Assembly: GCF_009177065.1 (NCBI RefSeq)
Contig: NZ_WEZF01000001.1
Location: 434,001-498,000, forward strand
From: Tautonia marina
GTDB lineage: Bacteria; Planctomycetota; Planctomycetia; Isosphaerales; Isosphaeraceae
Direction: 5' to 3'
DNA: 64,000 nucleotides
Each line of letters opens with the position of its first letter. Positions within the stretch are counted from its first letter, which is position 1. This document shows, piece by piece, positions 61,826 to 64,000 of this stretch. Made by a program: the position numbers and the translations under genes. The notes below the pieces were generated by a model that was not told the origin of the DNA, made no database searches, and saw nothing but the letters and a program-made list of their open reading frames with translations.

Positions 61826-64000
61826 GCGAGCCCGGAACCGAGACCCGCCGACGAACCTGGATCGGGACACTTCTGGTGGCGCTGGTCGCCCTGGCGGCGA
61901 CCGTTCCCACGACCGGAAACTTCGGCCTGACCTGGGACGAACCGGCTTACCGCTACAGCCAGCTGGTTTCGGCTCAGTGGTGGAAGCAAGTGGGTGAGGT
62001 TCAATCGATCGAGGAACTGGAACCACTGCTTGATCCCGACACACTGCTCTATTACTGGCCTTACGGTCGGCACGGAATCAACTTTCATCCTCCCCTGTCG
62101 GGACAGCTCAACCTGTTGACTTATGCGATTTTCGGGAACTGGGTCAAAGATGTTCCTGCGCGTCGGCTCGCGTCGGTGTTTGAATATGTCCTGACCATTA
62201 CGGTTCTGTATCATTTCCTGACACGGCGCTATGGGATCTGGGTGGGCCTGACCGCCGCGGGGTCGCTTCTGACCCTGCCCCGCGTGTACGGAGACGCCCA
62301 CATCTTCGGGACCGACGTGCCAGGCATGATGATCTGGCTGCTGACGGCGATCGCGACCTGGAAGGGCCTGACCGAACCGAACGCTCGACGATTTCGGGTC
62401 CTGGTGGGGGTTCTGCTGGGCCTTGCCTTCCTGGTGAAGATGGCGGCCGTGATGGTCTTGCTGCCGATCGTCGCCTGGGCGTTGGTGGCCCACGTGCCGA
62501 GGGAACTCCGCCAGGGAGGGCGAGCGGCCTGGATTGACGCCATTGTGACGACCGCCGCGTTGCTTGCCCCGCTGCTCCTCGCGTTCCTGGAGATCCGGCG
62601 TCTGGCGTCGCTCTTGCCTCCGCCGAACATGACGGATCTGTTTATGGCGAGGCCAGAGAGTCGATGGCCTGGAACGATCCTGCTGGTTCCGGCCCTGATC
62701 TGGTGCGTTCGACGGTTGGTCGCGTGGGTCGCGCGTGGGTCTCGGGTCTGGGGAGTCGAGCGGCCGGCGATGGAAGTCGGTTGGGCGATTCTTGCCTTCG
62801 CTCCGGTCGTCGGCTGGCTCGGCAATCCGGCCTGGTGGCGGGAGACGTTGCCGAGGCTGGCCCACTACTACCTTTTGAGCGTCGATCGTCAGGGAGCCTT
62901 GCCCGATATTCGCATCTATTATCTAGGTGAGACGTACTTGTTCAGCCTGCCCTGGCACAACGGGTGGGTCTTGATCGCCGCGACGGTCCCGGCGTCGATT
63001 CTCTTCGCGAGTGTGCTGGGTTTGGGCTATGCGCTTCGGGTGGTCAAACGTGATCGGTTGCCGCTCTATTTTCTCGTGCATTTCCTCACGTTACCCGTCC
63101 TCCGGATGCTTCCGACCCCGGCGCACGACGGCGTCCGCCTGATGCTGCCCTGCTTCCCGTTTCTGGCGGCGTTCGCGGGCTGGGGAGCGGTCTGGCTTGC
63201 CGACGGAATCGCTCGACTGGTCCGCAGGGGAGATCGACCGACGCCGTTCCGGGTGGTTCTGGCCACCGCCGTGCTGGGCTGGTCGGCGGTCCAATTGGTG
63301 CTGATCCACCCCTTCGAACTGTCGTACTACAATCGGCTGGTCGGTGGGCCGTCAGGTGCCTGGAGGCGAGGCTTCGAACTGTCGTACTGGTACGATGCCT
63401 TCAATCCCGTCACGCTCCGAGAGCTCAACGCGAGCTTGCCGCCCGGCGCGGCAATCGCACCCACCAACGAATTCTCGCAAGTGCCGACATTCATGGAATT
63501 GCAAACGTTCGGCGGGTTGCGGTCGGACCTGCGCCTCGAACCACCCGCCGACGCCTTTCCGTTCGTCTGGCTCCTGACGCACGATTCGAAGGCCAATGCC
63601 TACTCGCGCTTGCTCTTTGCCATGAAGCCGTTTTACGAGCGTCGGCCGGAGCAACTGGGAGGGCTTCGGGTGGCGGCCGTTTCCGGCCCCGAGGACGCGG
63701 CGCGAGCCTGGGCCTTGCAACTGCTGGCGAGCGATGCCCGGCCTCCGCGCGATCCACAGGCCCCGCTTCCCGACTGGCTTCGCCAGACACTTCCCTGGCT
63801 GGCCCGATTCTGGGGAGAAGGGCTGACGCGACCTCCGTTGCCGGGAGTGCTGGAGGAGAGCTTCACCTGGGCCTCGTCCGATCCTGAGGGGCTCCGGGCC
63901 GCGGCGCAGGCCCTGGTTGAAGGACGATCGGCCGAGGTTCCCGGGGCTGCGAAGCTTCGCGCCATCCTGAATCGGTTTGGGGCCACCTTTGCCGATGACC
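61822..64000 (+). CDS. GT39-like membrane glycosyltransferase, second of a tandem pair (cut by window end)
   Basis: Open from the ATG at 61822 for 726 codons to the window edge without a stop. It is a paralog of the preceding gene: the acidic motif TWDEPAYRYSQL, ~10 hydrophobic helices, HDGVRLMLPCFPFL, and SYYNRLVGGPSGAWRRGFELSYWYDA. The overlap with the preceding stop (ATGA) suggests translational coupling. Because the end is missing, length and any C-terminal domain are unknown. Confidence 0.78.
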   Translation, partial: MSEPGTETRRRTWIGTLLVALVALAATVPTTGNFGLTWDEPAYRYSQLVSAQWWKQVGEVQSIEELEPLLDPDTLLYYWPYGRHGINFHPPLSGQLNLLTYAIFGNWVKDVPARRLASVFEYVLTITVLYHFLTRRYGIWVGLTAAGSLLTLPRVYGDAHIFGTDVPGMMIWLLTAIATWKGLTEPNARRFRVLVGVLLGLAFLVKMAAVMVLLPIVAWALVAHVPRELRQGGRAAWIDAIVTTAALLAPLLLAFLEIRRLASLLPPPNMTDLFMARPESRWPGTILLVPALIWCVRRLVAWVARGSRVWGVERPAMEVGWAILAFAPVVGWLGNPAWWRETLPRLAHYYLLSVDRQGALPDIRIYYLGETYLFSLPWHNGWVLIAATVPASILFASVLGLGYALRVVKRDRLPLYFLVHFLTLPVLRMLPTPAHDGVRLMLPCFPFLAAFAGWGAVWLADGIARLVRRGDRPTPFRVVLATAVLGWSAVQLVLIHPFELSYYNRLVGGPSGAWRRGFELSYWYDAFNPVTLRELNASLPPGAAIAPTNEFSQVPTFMELQTFGGLRSDLRLEPPADAFPFVWLLTHDSKANAYSRLLFAMKPFYERRPEQLGGLRVAAVSGPEDAARAWALQLLASDARPPRDPQAPLPDWLRQTLPWLARFWGEGLTRPPLPGVLEESFTWASSDPEGLRAAAQALVEGRSAEVPGAAKLRAILNRFGATFADD

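Overview
The window looks like chromosomal DNA from a high-GC planctomycete, most likely of the Isosphaeraceae or a close relative. This rests on gene content rather than a marker gene. Seen here are a DUF1559 pseudopilin with a small lipoprotein upstream, a Ser/Thr kinase with TPR-like repeats next to an ECF sigma factor, a DACNV-type sensor protein, a Sua5/LMW-phosphatase fusion, a DUF3500 protein, a PEP-CTERM protein with HAF repeats, a formylglycine sulfatase and GT39-type membrane glycosyltransferases. There are no rRNA or tRNA genes and no CRISPR array.

Layout. 0-6.2 kb: an exporter made of a C39-like/ABC/HlyD fusion followed by a TolC-like outer-membrane protein. 6.8-8.6 kb: a PAS-GGDEF-EAL protein. 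8.7-12.4 kb: an accessory island with palindromic repeats and then an integron-type cassette array without an integrase. It has three attC sites plus one lone core site, all oriented on the minus strand, and carries a class III nucleotide cyclase with an unrecognised C-terminal half, an FCP1/NIF-like phosphatase and an SRPBCC protein. 12.7-18.2 kb: miaA, then a minus-strand signalling cluster (receiver, receiver-kinase, receiver with a degenerate kinase-like domain, DACNV sensor). 18.7-22.2 kb: lipoprotein, DUF1559 protein and a conserved hypothetical. 22.3-24 kb: the YrdC-LMWPTP fusion and a DUF493 protein. 24-29.7 kb: a marR-adaptor-RND efflux operon. 30-34.6 kb: a beta-hydroxyacid dehydrogenase, lnt, an SDR and a small membrane protein. 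34.8-43 kb: kinase/ECF pair and two sets of two-component genes. 43-46 kb: rhodanese, a TVP38-type membrane protein and DUF3500. 46-49.5 kb: a ferredoxin-NADP reductase followed by an NfnAB-like pair. 49.5-54 kb: a membrane protein, the sulfatase and the HAF/PEP-CTERM protein. 54-56.2 kb: an SctQ-like SpoA protein and a partner gene. 56.3-64 kb: three GT39-like glycosyltransferases (the last cut by the window end), a tyrosine phosphatase and a GNAT acetyltransferase.

Most of the window is ordinary, densely packed chromosome. The least ordinary parts are the attC cassette array, the palindromic repeat family found in three intergenic gaps, the ABC-HlyD fusion with a substituted ATPase, the apparent frameshift at the end of the Ser/Thr kinase, and the orphan SctQ-like pair. 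All functional statements come from reading motifs and gene order; no database search was run.
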